A DNA stretch of 64,000 nucleotides from Yoonia sp. (lineage in GTDB: Bacteria; Pseudomonadota; Alphaproteobacteria; Rhodobacterales; Rhodobacteraceae), in the NCBI RefSeq assembly GCF_014859355.1, contig NZ_JACUUJ010000011.1, forward strand, positions 1 to 64,000, read 5' to 3'. Under the pieces are notes generated by a model. The model was not told the origin of the DNA. It searched no databases and saw nothing but the letters and a program-made list of their open reading frames with translations. Position 1 is the first letter of the stretch. Every line of letters starts with the position of its first letter. Shown one piece after another: positions 35,220 through 44,632 of this stretch. Both the position numbers and the translations under genes were made by a program.

Positions 35220-35882
35220 ATGCGCACAGTGATTTTCGATCTCGACGGCACGTTGGCCGATACCAGCGGCGATTTGATCGCGGCGGCGAATCATTGTTTT
35301 CGCGGGCTTGGCCTGGGCGATCTGCTGGACCCTGCACATGATGCCGCCACGGCCCTGCGCGGCGGGCGGGCGATGCTGACGCTGGGGTTCAGCCGCGTGG
35401 GCGGATTTGATGCGGCCCATGTCGATGCGCAATACCCTGTGCTGCTGGCCGCCTATGCCGATGCGATCGACACCCACACAGTGCTTTACCCCGGCGCGAT
35501 GGATGCGGTGGCGCGGTTGCGCGCCGATGGCTATGCCGTGGGTATCGCCACCAACAAACCCGAAGGTCTGGCCGAAACCCTGATGCGCAGTCTTGGGGTG
35601 CGCGATGAATTTGCATCATTGATCGGGGCCGATACGCTGCCGGTGCGCAAGCCCGACCCTGAACACCATTTCGAGGCCGTGCGCCGCGCAGGCGGCGATG
35701 TGCGCCGGTCGCTGTTGGTGGGCGATACCGCGACCGACCGCGACACATCGCGCAATGCAGGCGTGCCGTCGGTGCTGGTGACCTTCGGACCGGGCCGCGA
35801 AGCGGTGCTGGCGCTGGACGCCGAGGCAACGATCGACAGCTATGACGAACTGCCCGGCGTGGTGGCCCGCCTGATCGGTTGA
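35220..35882 (+). CDS. gph: HAD-superfamily phosphoglycolate phosphatase
   Basis: A 220-residue HAD hydrolase. The nucleophile motif is VIFDLDGTLADT at the very N-terminus, motif II IATNKPEGLAE, and motif III-IV KPDPEHH...LLVGDTATDRD. It dephosphorylates 2-phosphoglycolate arising from DNA repair or Rubisco side reactions. I start at ATG 35220 (MRTVIFD), since motif I belongs within the first ten residues; the track ORF begins far upstream. Confidence 0.88.
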   Translation: MRTVIFDLDGTLADTSGDLIAAANHCFRGLGLGDLLDPAHDAATALRGGRAMLTLGFSRVGGFDAAHVDAQYPVLLAAYADAIDTHTVLYPGAMDAVARLRADGYAVGIATNKPEGLAETLMRSLGVRDEFASLIGADTLPVRKPDPEHHFEAVRRAGGDVRRSLLVGDTATDRDTSRNAGVPSVLVTFGPGREAVLALDAEATIDSYDELPGVVARLIG

Positions 35883-35920
35883 GGATTGACGGGGCGCTTG
35901 CGGGGCCACAAGATCAGGCG

Positions 35921-37126
35921 ATGACAGAGAATTTCACAGGCAGTTTCACCCAACAGGAACCGATTCCCGAAGAAGGCATCGCAGGGGCGGTTGCCATCAT
36001 GCAAACGGGGCGCCTGCACCGCTATAACACCGCACCGCACGAGGTGTCGCAGACGGCCCTGCTGGAGGAGGAATTTGCTGCCAGCGTCGGTGCGGCATAC
36101 TGCCTTGCCGTGGCATCGGGTGGTTACGCCATGGCGACGGCCCTGCGCGCCTGCGGGGTAAAGCATGGGGACACGGTGCTGACCAACGCCTTTACGCTGG
36201 CGCCTGTGCCCGGTGCCATTGCTGCCGTGGGGGGCGTGCCGATCTATGTCGGTGTCACCCCTGATCTGGTGATCGACCTTGAAGATCTGGCGGGCAAACT
36301 GGACCGCGCGCGCGTGTTGCTTTTGTCGCACATGCGCGGGCATATCTGCGATATGGACAGGCTGATGGCGCTATGCAACGCCGCTGGTGTGACCGTGATC
36401 GAGGATTGCGCGCATACAATGGGTGCCGCATGGGATGGCACGCCCAGCGGGCGCTGGGGCAAGTTCGGCTGTTATTCCACCCAGACCTACAAACACATCA
36501 ATTCCGGCGAGGGCGGATTGCTGATCAGTGACGATGCCGACGGTATGGCGCGGGCAATCATCCTGTCAGGCAGTTATATGCTGTATGAAAAACACCGTGC
36601 AGCACCACCACCCGAAACATTCGCGCAGATCAAATATGAAACGCCCAATATCTCGGGGCGGATGGACAATCTGCGCGCCGCGATCCTGCGCCCGCAACTG
36701 CGCGATCTGGCCACGCAAGCACGGCGCTGGAACGACCGTTACCGCGTGTTGGAAACCGGGCTGGCCGATACGCCGGGGCTGCGGCTGATCCCGCGCCCCG
36801 ACAAGGAACATTTCGTCGCCTCGTCGTTCCAGTTTCTGTTGCTGGATTGGGCGGCGGATGCGGTGGCCGATGTGCTGCGCCGGTGCGCCGCGCGCGGGGT
36901 TGAGCTGAAATGGTTCGGCGGGGCAGAACCCACTGGATTTACCTCGCGCTATGACAGCTGGCGCTATGCGCCTAGCCCGCCGATGCCGCAAACCGACCGC
37001 GTGCTGGCAGGCATCATCGACATGCGCCTGCCGTTGACATTCAGCCTTGACGACTGCGCCCTGATTGCACGCATCATCCGGGCAGAGGTGTCAGCCGTGT
37101 ATCAGCGACCGGCCGCCGCCCAATAA
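35921..37126 (+). CDS. DegT/DnrJ/EryC1/StrS-family aminotransferase
   Basis: A 401-residue PLP enzyme. The PLP lysine lies in STQTYKHINSGEGG (K191), and EDCAHTMGAAW and GRMDNLRAAIL are family motifs. Members usually aminate nucleotide sugars for polysaccharides or antibiotics, but no sugar-nucleotide genes accompany it. GTG/ATG choice: I use ATG 35921 with MTENFTGSF. It follows the phosphatase gene by 38 bp. Confidence 0.83.
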   Translation: MTENFTGSFTQQEPIPEEGIAGAVAIMQTGRLHRYNTAPHEVSQTALLEEEFAASVGAAYCLAVASGGYAMATALRACGVKHGDTVLTNAFTLAPVPGAIAAVGGVPIYVGVTPDLVIDLEDLAGKLDRARVLLLSHMRGHICDMDRLMALCNAAGVTVIEDCAHTMGAAWDGTPSGRWGKFGCYSTQTYKHINSGEGGLLISDDADGMARAIILSGSYMLYEKHRAAPPPETFAQIKYETPNISGRMDNLRAAILRPQLRDLATQARRWNDRYRVLETGLADTPGLRLIPRPDKEHFVASSFQFLLLDWAADAVADVLRRCAARGVELKWFGGAEPTGFTSRYDSWRYAPSPPMPQTDRVLAGIIDMRLPLTFSLDDCALIARIIRAEVSAVYQRPAAAQ

Positions 37127-37168
37127 TCGTGTAAAAATGACTCGACAGATGTGACCCCACAAGCCTAC

Positions 37169-37188
37169 AACTGAACAAGCGTTCAATT
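37169..37188. promoter_or_regulatory. Probable TetR-type operator before the leucine degradation operon
   Basis: AACTGAAC-AAGC-GTTCAATT is a 20-bp inverted repeat with 7 of 8 positions matching in each arm, ending 15 bp before the ivd ATG. A palindrome with GAAC/GTTC arms and a 4-bp centre is a typical operator of TetR regulators of acyl-CoA catabolism. It would overlap the core promoter or transcript leader, giving repression until substrate appears. The regulator gene is not visible. Confidence 0.6.
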
Positions 37189-37203
37189 AACCGGAGCCGC
37201 GCC

Positions 37204-38367
37204 ATGTTTCATGCCTCAATGACATTCGATCTGGGCGAGGATGTGAACGCCCTGCGCGATATGGTCCACGACTGGGCGCAGACCCGCGTGAAACCGATGG
37301 CGGCGCAAATTGACCGCGACAATCTCTTTCCCCCTGAACTCTGGCCCGAAATGGGCGAATTGGGCCTGCTGGGTGTGACAGTGGGTGAAGAATACGGCGG
37401 CGCGGGCATGTCATACCTTGCCCATACCGTCGCGGTAGAGGAAATTGCCCGCGCCAGCGCATCGGTGTCGCTGTCCTATGGGGCGCATTCCAACCTTTGC
37501 GTCAACCAGATCAAGCTGAACGGGAATGATGCACAAAAGGCGAAATACCTGCCGCGCCTGATTTCGGGCGACCATGTGGGCGCGCTAGCGATGTCAGAGG
37601 CAGGGGCCGGGTCTGACGTGGTGGCGATGTCGCTGCGGGCGGAAAAGCGCAACGATCATTACCGCCTTAACGGCAACAAATACTGGATCACCAACGGCCC
37701 CGATGCCGACACGCTTGTTGTCTATGCCAAGACCGATCCTGATGCGGGGTCAAAAGGGATCACGGCGTTTTTGATCGAAAAAGGAATGACGGGTTTCAGC
37801 ACTAGCCCGCATTTTGACAAGCTGGGGATGCGCGGGTCGAACACGGCTGAACTGGTTTTCGATGATGTGGCCGTGCCGTTCGAAAACGTGCTGGGCGAAG
37901 AAGGGCGCGGTGTGCGTGTTCTGATGTCCGGCCTCGATTACGAACGTGTCGTGCTGGCGGGGATCGGGCTGGGGATCATGGCGGCCTGTCTGGATGAAAT
38001 CATGCCTTATCTTGCGTCGCGTAAACAATTCGGCCAGCCCATCGGAAACTTCCAACTGATGCAGGGCAAGATTGCCGATATGTATACGGCGATGAATTCT
38101 GCCCGCGCCTATGTTTATGAGGTGGCGCGCGCCTGCGACCGAGGCACCGTGACGCGGCAAGACGCTGCCGCCTGCTGCCTTTATGCCAGTGAAGAGGCGA
38201 TGAAACAGGCGCATCAGGCGGTGCAGGCGATGGGCGGCGCGGGGTTTCTGGCCGACGCGCCCGTCGCGCGGCTGTTCCGCGATGCGAAACTGATGGAAAT
38301 CGGCGCCGGCACGTCCGAGATCAGGCGGATGCTGGTGGGCCGCGAATTGATGGGGGCGATGGGGTGA
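37204..38367 (+). CDS. ivd: Isovaleryl-CoA dehydrogenase
   Basis: A 387-residue FAD enzyme that oxidises isovaleryl-CoA to 3-methylcrotonyl-CoA. [45 protein letters not shown] and the C-terminal [24 protein letters not shown] are acyl-CoA dehydrogenase signatures; assignment to the isovaleryl branch comes from the downstream mccBA and mvaB genes. Electrons go to ETF. It opens the operon and ends with a 4-bp overlap (GTGA) onto the next small gene. Confidence 0.93.
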   Translation: MFHASMTFDLGEDVNALRDMVHDWAQTRVKPMAAQIDRDNLFPPELWPEMGELGLLGVTVGEEYGGAGMSYLAHTVAVEEIARASASVSLSYGAHSNLCVNQIKLNGNDAQKAKYLPRLISGDHVGALAMSEAGAGSDVVAMSLRAEKRNDHYRLNGNKYWITNGPDADTLVVYAKTDPDAGSKGITAFLIEKGMTGFSTSPHFDKLGMRGSNTAELVFDDVAVPFENVLGEEGRGVRVLMSGLDYERVVLAGIGLGIMAACLDEIMPYLASRKQFGQPIGNFQLMQGKIADMYTAMNSARAYVYEVARACDRGTVTRQDAAACCLYASEEAMKQAHQAVQAMGGAGFLADAPVARLFRDAKLMEIGAGTSEIRRMLVGRELMGAMG

Positions 38368-38660
38368 AACGCTGGATGGTCTTTATCCCCGTCGCCGCGC
38401 TGGCCGTCTTTGCCGGGGTGCTGGGGTTGCGGATGGGGCAGGTGCCGTCCGAGACAGAGATTATCAACCGCTATGCCGCCGCCTATCTGGATATGTCGCC
38501 CGCCGGGGCCAGCCTGACCGATTGCGCCGCCACCACGCACCCTGATCCCGGCGTGCGCATGGTGATTACCTGCGTGCATCCCAACGGCGTTGCCACGACA
38601 TTTTACGCGGGTCCGCGCGGTGAACCACTGCCCGACCCACACCAAGGACCAGCCGCATGA
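38364..38660 (+). CDS. Small signal/anchor-containing protein between ivd and mccB
   Basis: A 98-residue protein starting GTG within the ivd stop (GTGA). It has an N-terminal hydrophobic segment ([19 protein letters not shown]) and a soluble remainder with two cysteines ([18 protein letters not shown]), so it is probably periplasmic or membrane-anchored. It overlaps mccB by 4 bp as well. It has no catalytic motif I recognise. Tight coupling on both sides suggests it is translated with the leucine genes, though it is unlike any known step. Confidence 0.65.
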   Translation: MKRWMVFIPVAALAVFAGVLGLRMGQVPSETEIINRYAAAYLDMSPAGASLTDCAATTHPDPGVRMVITCVHPNGVATTFYAGPRGEPLPDPHQGPAA

Positions 38661-40219
38661 GCGATGCCGAGATTCACCTTGCCGCGTTGAAAAAGGTGCG
38701 CGATGCGGCAGAACAGGCCGCCCTTGGCGGCGGCGAAAAATCCCGCACGCGTCATGTTTCGCGGGGCAAGATGCTGCCGCGTGACCGTGTGGCCAGCCTG
38801 CTGGACACCGGCAGCCCATTTCTGGAAATCGGTGCAACGGCAGCGCATGACATGTATGACGGGGCCGCCCCCTGTGCCGGTGTGATCGCGGGTGTGGGGC
38901 TTGTGAATGGCGCGCAGGTGATGGTTGTCTGCAACGATGCGACGGTCAAGGGCGGCACCTATTACCCGATGACGGTGAAAAAACACCTGCGCGCGCAAGA
39001 AATCGCTGCGGCCTGCCGTCTGCCCTGCGTCTATCTGGTCGATAGCGGCGGCGCGAACTTGCCCAATCAGGACGAGGTGTTCCCCGACCGCGACCATTTC
39101 GGCCGTATCTTTTACAATCAGGCGCAAATGTCGGCGGCGGGTATCCCGCAGATTGCGGTTGTCATGGGATCCTGCACGGCAGGCGGCGCCTATGTGCCGG
39201 CGATGGCCGATGTGTCAATCATTGTGCGGGATCAGGGCACGATCTTTCTGGCCGGTCCGCCGCTGGTCAAGGCCGCGACGGGTGAGGTGGTGAGCGCCGA
39301 GGCGCTGGGCGGCGGCGATGTGCATACCCGCCTGTCCGGTGTGGCCGATTATCTGGCCGAAGATGACGCCCATGCGCTCGCACTCGCGCGGCAGGCGGTG
39401 GCGTCTTGCAATCTTGATAATATTTCGAATGTCAATCGCTTGTCATCCGAACCCCCGGCACTTGATCCGGCGACATTGTTCGATGTGATCCCCGCCGACC
39501 TGCGCACGCCCTATGATATCCGCCAGGTGATTGGCCGGATAGTGGACGGGTCGCGCTTTGACGAATTCAAGGCGCGGTTTGGCGAAACGCTGGTTTGCGG
39601 GTTCGCCCATATTGACGGCTGGCCCTGTGGGATCGTGGCCAACAACGGGGTGCTGTTTTCCGAAAGCGCGCAAAAGGGTGCACATTTTGTGGAACTGTGC
39701 AGCCAGCGGAAAATTCCGCTGGTGTTTTTGCAAAACATCACGGGCTTTATGGTCGGGCAGAAATACGAAAACGAAGGCATCGCGCGTCACGGGGCCAAGA
39801 TGGTGACAGCGGTGGCAACCACGAAGGTGCCCAAGATCACGATGGTCGTGGGCGGATCATTTGGCGCGGGAAATTATGGCATGTCTGGTCGGGCTTACAG
39901 CCCGCATTTCATGTGGTCGTGGCCGACCAGCCGGATCAGCGTGATGGGCGGCGAACAGGCTGCGGGCGTGCTGGCGACAGTGAAACGCGATGCCATCGAA
40001 CGGGCGGGCGGTGAATGGTCGGCGGCAGAGGAAGCGGCCTTCAAACAGCCTACGATTGATATGTTCGCGCAGCAATCGCACCCGCTTTATGCCAGCGCGC
40101 GGCTGTGGGACGATGGAATCATCGACCCGCGCAAATCGCGCGAGGTGCTGGCGCTGTCGCTCGCCGCCGCCTGTAACGCGCCAATAGAGGAGACACGTTT
40201 CGGCGTGTTCCGGATGTAA
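38657..40219 (+). CDS. mccB: 3-methylcrotonyl-CoA carboxylase beta subunit
   Basis: A 520-residue carboxyltransferase that moves the carboxyl group from biotin to 3-methylcrotonyl-CoA. It has GKMLPRDRV near the N-terminus, a central [13 protein letters not shown] and [12 protein letters not shown], and [23 protein letters not shown] plus [15 protein letters not shown] in the C-terminal half. Length is slightly shorter than the usual 530-535 residues. Its stop shares one base with the mccA start (TAATG). Confidence 0.93.
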   Translation: MSDAEIHLAALKKVRDAAEQAALGGGEKSRTRHVSRGKMLPRDRVASLLDTGSPFLEIGATAAHDMYDGAAPCAGVIAGVGLVNGAQVMVVCNDATVKGGTYYPMTVKKHLRAQEIAAACRLPCVYLVDSGGANLPNQDEVFPDRDHFGRIFYNQAQMSAAGIPQIAVVMGSCTAGGAYVPAMADVSIIVRDQGTIFLAGPPLVKAATGEVVSAEALGGGDVHTRLSGVADYLAEDDAHALALARQAVASCNLDNISNVNRLSSEPPALDPATLFDVIPADLRTPYDIRQVIGRIVDGSRFDEFKARFGETLVCGFAHIDGWPCGIVANNGVLFSESAQKGAHFVELCSQRKIPLVFLQNITGFMVGQKYENEGIARHGAKMVTAVATTKVPKITMVVGGSFGAGNYGMSGRAYSPHFMWSWPTSRISVMGGEQAAGVLATVKRDAIERAGGEWSAAEEAAFKQPTIDMFAQQSHPLYASARLWDDGIIDPRKSREVLALSLAAACNAPIEETRFGVFRM

Positions 40220-42135
40220 TGGCCATGTTTGACAAGATCCTCATCGCCAACCGGGGCGAAATTGCCTGCCGGATCATACGCACCGCGCTGGCCATGGGGG
40301 TGCGGACGGTGGCGGTGTATTCCGATGCGGATAACATGGCATTGCATGTGCAGCTGGCGGATGAGGCGGTGCGGCTGGGTCCAGCCCCCGTGGCTGACAG
40401 TTACCTGCGGGGTGACCTGATTATTCAGGCGGCGTTGGATACCGGCGCACAGGCGGTGCATCCGGGCTATGGGTTTTTGTCCGAAAACCCTGATTTCGTT
40501 GATGCGGTGACGGCGGCGGGGCTGGTGTTTATCGGCCCGTCGGCGGATGCAATTCGGGCGATGGGGCTGAAGGATGCGGCCAAGGCGCTGATGGCAAAGG
40601 CAGGCGTGCCTGTCGTGCCGGGGTATCATGGCAATAATCAGGAGCCGGATTTTTTAGCTAAAAAAGCCGATGAGACCGGCTATCCGGTCTTGATCAAGGC
40701 GGTTGCGGGGGGCGGCGGCAAGGGCATGCGCCTGGTCGAGACGCGACCAAGTTTTCGCGAAAATTTGGCCTCTGCCCAGGCCGAGGCGCGCACGGCCTTT
40801 GGCAACCCCGATGTGCTGATCGAAAAATACATCACCACCCCCCGCCATATAGAGGTGCAGGTGTTCGGCGATGGCACGGATGCGGTGCATCTGTTCGAAC
40901 GCGATTGTTCGCTGCAACGCCGCCATCAAAAGGTGATCGAGGAAGCCCCCGCACCGGGCATGACCGACGCGATGCGCAAGGCTATGGGCGACGCGGCGGT
41001 GACGGCAGCAAAGGCGATTGGCTATGCTGGCGCAGGCACCATCGAATTCATCGTGGACGGCTCTGACGGGCTGCACCCTGACCGCTTCTGGTTTATGGAA
41101 ATGAATACGCGGTTGCAGGTGGAACATCCCGTGACAGAGGCGATCACCGGCGTTGATCTGGTCGCGTGGCAATTGCGCGTCGCCGCAGGCGAGGCGCTGC
41201 CCGCACGGCAAGAAGATCTGGCAATCACAGGCCACGCGTTCGAGGCGCGGCTATATGCCGAGGACGTGCCAGCAGGGTTCCTGCCCGCCACAGGCGTGAT
41301 CGAGCATCTGGAATTTCCCGATAACGCCCGCATCGACAGCGGCGTTGTTGCCGGGTCCGAGGTTTCACCATGGTATGACCCCATGATCGCCAAGGTCACA
41401 GTTCACGGGGAGGATCGCGCAACTGCGCTGCGGGCGCTGTCGGCGGCGCTGGATCAGACGCAGGTGGCGGGCACGGTGACCAACATCGGTTTCCTGCGGG
41501 CGCTGTCGCGCGATCCGGGGTTTGTTTTGGGCAAGGTTGATACCGGGCTGATTGCGCGCGAACAGGCGCGGCTTTGCGCGGCGCCTGTGCCGGATGCGCT
41601 TGCAGTTGCGGTCGCGGCTGTTGTGGCGGCGGGGATCGGGCGGGATGCGCTGGCGGGCTTTACGCTGTGGGAACCGCTGGGCCGGGATATTTTGCTGGCC
41701 CATGCGGGCGCGGATGTTGCCGTGCGGCTGATGGTTCATGCGGGTGGCCGTTGTGATGTGACGGTGGGCGCTGAACATATGGCATTGCGCTGGCGCGGCG
41801 ATGACTGGGGCCTGCCTGCGGTGCGGCATGGCGGGCGTGTCACGGTTTTTGGCCCGCAAACGCTGACCTTTGATATTGTCGATCCGCTGGCGCGCGCCGG
41901 CGATGCCTTTGGCGGTGACACGGTGCTGGCCCCGATGCCGGGGCTGGTGCATGATGTGGCCGTCAGCGTCGGGCAGCCGGTCTGCGCGGGCGACCGATTG
42001 GTGGTGTTGGAGGCGATGAAGATGGAACATGTGCTGCGCGCGCCCCGCGACGGGGTGATTGCCAGCGTTGCAGTGGCAAAGGGCGACCAGGTGACGGCGG
42101 GGGCGCTGATGGTGGCGCTGGAGGCGGTGGAATGA
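40219..42135 (+). CDS. mccA: 3-methylcrotonyl-CoA carboxylase alpha subunit (biotin carboxylase + BCCP)
   Basis: A 638-residue protein. The biotin carboxylase domain (ILIANRGEIACRIIRTA, KAVAGGGGKGMR, MEMNTRLQVEHPVTE) covers about 1-445; a linker follows and the C-terminal biotinyl domain carries the biotinylation site VLEAMKMEH. It carboxylates its biotin using ATP and bicarbonate. A second ATG (MFDKIL) 6 bp in is also possible. A perfect AT palindrome (TTTTTTAGCTAAAAAA at 40650-40665) sits in its coding sequence. Confidence 0.94.
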   Translation: MAMFDKILIANRGEIACRIIRTALAMGVRTVAVYSDADNMALHVQLADEAVRLGPAPVADSYLRGDLIIQAALDTGAQAVHPGYGFLSENPDFVDAVTAAGLVFIGPSADAIRAMGLKDAAKALMAKAGVPVVPGYHGNNQEPDFLAKKADETGYPVLIKAVAGGGGKGMRLVETRPSFRENLASAQAEARTAFGNPDVLIEKYITTPRHIEVQVFGDGTDAVHLFERDCSLQRRHQKVIEEAPAPGMTDAMRKAMGDAAVTAAKAIGYAGAGTIEFIVDGSDGLHPDRFWFMEMNTRLQVEHPVTEAITGVDLVAWQLRVAAGEALPARQEDLAITGHAFEARLYAEDVPAGFLPATGVIEHLEFPDNARIDSGVVAGSEVSPWYDPMIAKVTVHGEDRATALRALSAALDQTQVAGTVTNIGFLRALSRDPGFVLGKVDTGLIAREQARLCAAPVPDALAVAVAAVVAAGIGRDALAGFTLWEPLGRDILLAHAGADVAVRLMVHAGGRCDVTVGAEHMALRWRGDDWGLPAVRHGGRVTVFGPQTLTFDIVDPLARAGDAFGGDTVLAPMPGLVHDVAVSVGQPVCAGDRLVVLEAMKMEHVLRAPRDGVIASVAVAKGDQVTAGALMVALEAVE

Positions 42136-42782
42136 TCCGGTTGCATCACTGCCCTCAGACCCGGTCGATGCGCAGTCTTTGGTTGCTGTATGAAGTCGGG
42201 GTGGATTTCGAACTGGTTGTCTACCCGTTTGATAAGACGCTGCGCGAAGAACCTTACCGGTTGCTAAACCCTACGGGCCGGGTGCCGACGCTGGAGATTG
42301 ACGGCGTTGTGCTGACCGAAAGCGGGGCCATCGCGCAATACCTGTGCGCGCGCTTTCCTGCGGTGGGCCTTGGGCGCGGGCCGGCTGATGCGGAATGGGC
42401 GGCGTGGCTGAACTGGATTCATTTTGCCGAAACCATCAGCCAGCATTGCGCGGCACTGACCCAGCAGCATGTTGCCCTGCGCGATGATCATATGCGCAGC
42501 CCGATCATCATGCAGCTGGAGGCCAAGCGACTTGTACGCACGCTGGGCACGGTCGAGGCAGCGTTTCAGGCAGACTATCTTTTGTCGTCTTTTTCGGCCG
42601 CGGATGTGGGCGTGGGGCAGGCGGTTTACATGGCGGCGCATTTTGTCAAACTTGAAGGGTTTCCGAAGGTTGCGGCGTGGTATGGCCGGTTACAGGAACG
42701 GCCTGCGTTTCAAAAGGCATTGCCGGACGGTCCAGGCCTATATGCGCAGAGTTTTTATCCGGCCTGGGATGTGGCGCCATGA
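42132..42782 (+). CDS. Glutathione S-transferase family protein
   Basis: A 216-residue protein with an N-terminal thioredoxin-like domain (HHCPQTRSMRSLWLLYEVG, NPTGRVPTLEIDG, LTESGAIAQYL) and an all-helical C-terminal domain with FSAADVGVG. It overlaps mccA by 4 bp, so it belongs to the leucine operon transcript. Its role there is unclear; it may detoxify reactive enoyl-CoA intermediates or act as a maleylacetoacetate isomerase relative. Confidence 0.85.
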   Translation: MIRLHHCPQTRSMRSLWLLYEVGVDFELVVYPFDKTLREEPYRLLNPTGRVPTLEIDGVVLTESGAIAQYLCARFPAVGLGRGPADAEWAAWLNWIHFAETISQHCAALTQQHVALRDDHMRSPIIMQLEAKRLVRTLGTVEAAFQADYLLSSFSAADVGVGQAVYMAAHFVKLEGFPKVAAWYGRLQERPAFQKALPDGPGLYAQSFYPAWDVAP

Positions 42783-42819
42783 GGGGCGCGCGGCCCCCGT
42801 CCCGGCCTTTGGCATGCAC

Positions 42820-42845
42820 ACCCCCGGGATATTTATGCTCGGAAG
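42820..42845 (+). repeat. CCCCCGGGATATTT-type intergenic element
   Basis: The gst-mvaB gap contains ACCCCCGGGATATTTATGCTCGG. Closely similar CCCCCGGGATATTT-plus-purine-rich elements are, from memory, scattered between genes of many Rhodobacteraceae, often just before a start codon. Here the purine-rich 3' end (GGAAGATG) overlaps the translation start region of mvaB. Only one clear copy is seen in this window, so its repeat status must be checked genome-wide. Confidence 0.45.
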
Positions 42846-42857
42846 ATGCGGGGCGTC

Positions 42858-43718
42858 ATGGCTGAGTTTGTGCGGATTCACGAGGTTGGCCCGCGTGACG
42901 GGTTGCAGAATGAACCGGCGCTGATTGGGGTGGACCGCAAGGTCGCGCTGATTGATCTGCTGGGCACATCGGGTTTGCGCGATATCGAGGTGGGCAGTTT
43001 CGTCAGCCCCAAGTGGGTGCCGCAGATGGCCGATACCGATCGCGTGCTGGCCCGGCTGCGCCCTGTTGCGGGTGTGCGTTACGGTGTGTTGGTGCCCAAT
43101 CTGCGCGGCTGGGACGGGTTTGTTGCAGCCCGCGTGCCCGGTGTCACCTACGAGGTGGCGGTGTTCATTTCCGCATCCGAAGGGTTTTCGCAAAGCAACC
43201 TGAATTGTTCCATCGCCACATCGGTGGAACGTCTGACGCCTGTGGTGCACGCGGCGCAGGCGGCGGGGGTTGGTGTGCGGGGGTATATTTCCTGTGTCAC
43301 AGATTGCCCGTTCGATGGCCCGGTGCCGCCCGAAGCCGTGGCGCGCGCGGCGGCAATGTTGCGAAAGGTGGCGCCGATGCAGGTGTCACTGGGCGACACG
43401 ATCGGAAAGGGCACGCCCGCGCGTGTGGCGGCGATGCTGGATGCGGTGATGGTGGTGGTGCCTCTGGCGGATCTGGCGGGGCATTTTCATGATACCGGTG
43501 GTCGCGCGCTTGCCAATGTAAAGATGGCGCTGGACATGGGCCTGCGCGCCTTTGACAGCGCGGTGGGGGGGCTTGGCGGGTGCCCCTATGCGCCGGGTGC
43601 GCCGGGCAACCTTGCAACCGAGGCGCTGCTGGAACTGGTGCATGGGTTGGGCTTTACCACGGGCGTGGACGTGGATGTGATTGCCAAAGCGGCTGAGATG
43701 GCGAGGGCGATGCGATGA
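42858..43718 (+). CDS. mvaB: Hydroxymethylglutaryl-CoA lyase
   Basis: An enzyme of 286 residues from ATG 42858 (or 290 from ATG 42846, MRGVMAEF). It cleaves HMG-CoA to acetoacetate and acetyl-CoA, the last step of leucine breakdown. EVGPRDGLQNE binds the metal and substrate, GYISCVTDCPFDGPV and the signature GGLGGCPYAPGA with the catalytic cysteine are diagnostic. GGAAG lies just before the first ATG. It overlaps the enoyl-CoA hydratase gene by 4 bp. Confidence 0.93.
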   Translation: MAEFVRIHEVGPRDGLQNEPALIGVDRKVALIDLLGTSGLRDIEVGSFVSPKWVPQMADTDRVLARLRPVAGVRYGVLVPNLRGWDGFVAARVPGVTYEVAVFISASEGFSQSNLNCSIATSVERLTPVVHAAQAAGVGVRGYISCVTDCPFDGPVPPEAVARAAAMLRKVAPMQVSLGDTIGKGTPARVAAMLDAVMVVVPLADLAGHFHDTGGRALANVKMALDMGLRAFDSAVGGLGGCPYAPGAPGNLATEALLELVHGLGFTTGVDVDVIAKAAEMARAMR

Positions 43719-44485
43719 TTGATCTGACAGTCGACGGGCGCGGCGTGGCGACCCTGGCGCTGGCGCGGCCCGAAAAACATAATGCGTTGTCACAGGCGCT
43801 GATTGACGCAGTGCGCAAGGCCACTGACCGAATCGCCGCTGACCGAGGGGTCCGCGTTGTTGTGTTGACCGGGCGGGGCGTTTCTTTTTGTGCGGGTGGC
43901 GATCTGGGATGGATGCGCGACCAGATGGCCGGTGACGCGGTGATGAAACGGGCAGCGGCCCGGTCTTTGGCGGATATGTTGGGCGCGCTGAATACACTGC
44001 CACAGCCGGTCATTGGCCGTTTGCAGGGAAATGCCTTTGGCGGTGGGGTGGGGCTGGCCTGCGTTTGTGATGTGGCAATTGCCACGGATCACGCGAAATT
44101 CGGGCTGACGGAAACGAAACTGGGTCTGATTCCCGCAACGATCGGCCCTTATGTGCTGGCGCGGATGGGCGAAGCGCATGCGCGGCGTGTGTTCATGTCG
44201 GCGCGGGTGTTTGATGCAGCCGAGGCTGTGACGCTGGGGATTGTCGCCAAAGCAGTCCCAGCCAGTGCGTTGGACGCGGCGGTTGCGGCCGAAGTCGCGC
44301 CTTATCTGTCATGCGCACCGGGGGCGGTGGCGGCGGCCAAGGCTTTGGCGCGCAGCCTTGGCCCTGTCATTGATCCTGCAACGGTTGCCCGGTCGGTCGA
44401 TGCCCTGATCGCACGCTGGGAAAGCGATGAAGCCGCGCAGGGGATTGCGGCGTTTTTCGGTAAAAAACCTGCCCCTTGGGCATGA
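43715..44485 (+). CDS. liuC: Methylglutaconyl-CoA hydratase (enoyl-CoA hydratase family)
   Basis: A 256-residue crotonase-fold enzyme. ALARPEKHNALSQALIDAV and SFCAGGDLGWM give the CoA- and oxyanion-hole motifs, and GNAFGGGVGLACVCDVAIA and FGLTETKLGLIPATIGPYV contain the catalytic region. Position at the end of ivd-mccBA-mvaB points to hydration of 3-methylglutaconyl-CoA to HMG-CoA; the specific activity is inferred from context. The operon ends here, 147 bp before nuoA. Confidence 0.88.
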   Translation: MIDLTVDGRGVATLALARPEKHNALSQALIDAVRKATDRIAADRGVRVVVLTGRGVSFCAGGDLGWMRDQMAGDAVMKRAAARSLADMLGALNTLPQPVIGRLQGNAFGGGVGLACVCDVAIATDHAKFGLTETKLGLIPATIGPYVLARMGEAHARRVFMSARVFDAAEAVTLGIVAKAVPASALDAAVAAEVAPYLSCAPGAVAAAKALARSLGPVIDPATVARSVDALIARWESDEAAQGIAAFFGKKPAPWA

Positions 44486-44549
44486 TGTCGGCGCGGGCCA
44501 GTGGCAAGATGACGCCCTGAAAAACACCGTGAATCAGGCTTGGCTTTGG

Positions 44550-44578
44550 TTGACCGCGCTGGGGTGCGGGGGTATGCA
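44550..44578 (+). promoter_or_regulatory. Sigma-70 promoter for the nuo operon
   Basis: TTGACC (-35, 5/6) and TATGCA (-10, 4/6) are separated by exactly 17 bp, 55 bp before the nuoA start in the only sizeable gap upstream of the operon. This is the best promoter candidate in the region. Confidence 0.65.
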
Positions 44579-44632
44579 ACACACAGTCGCTTTGATCCGC
44601 CGTGTGGCGTACCGTGCTGAAAGGAACTTCCT

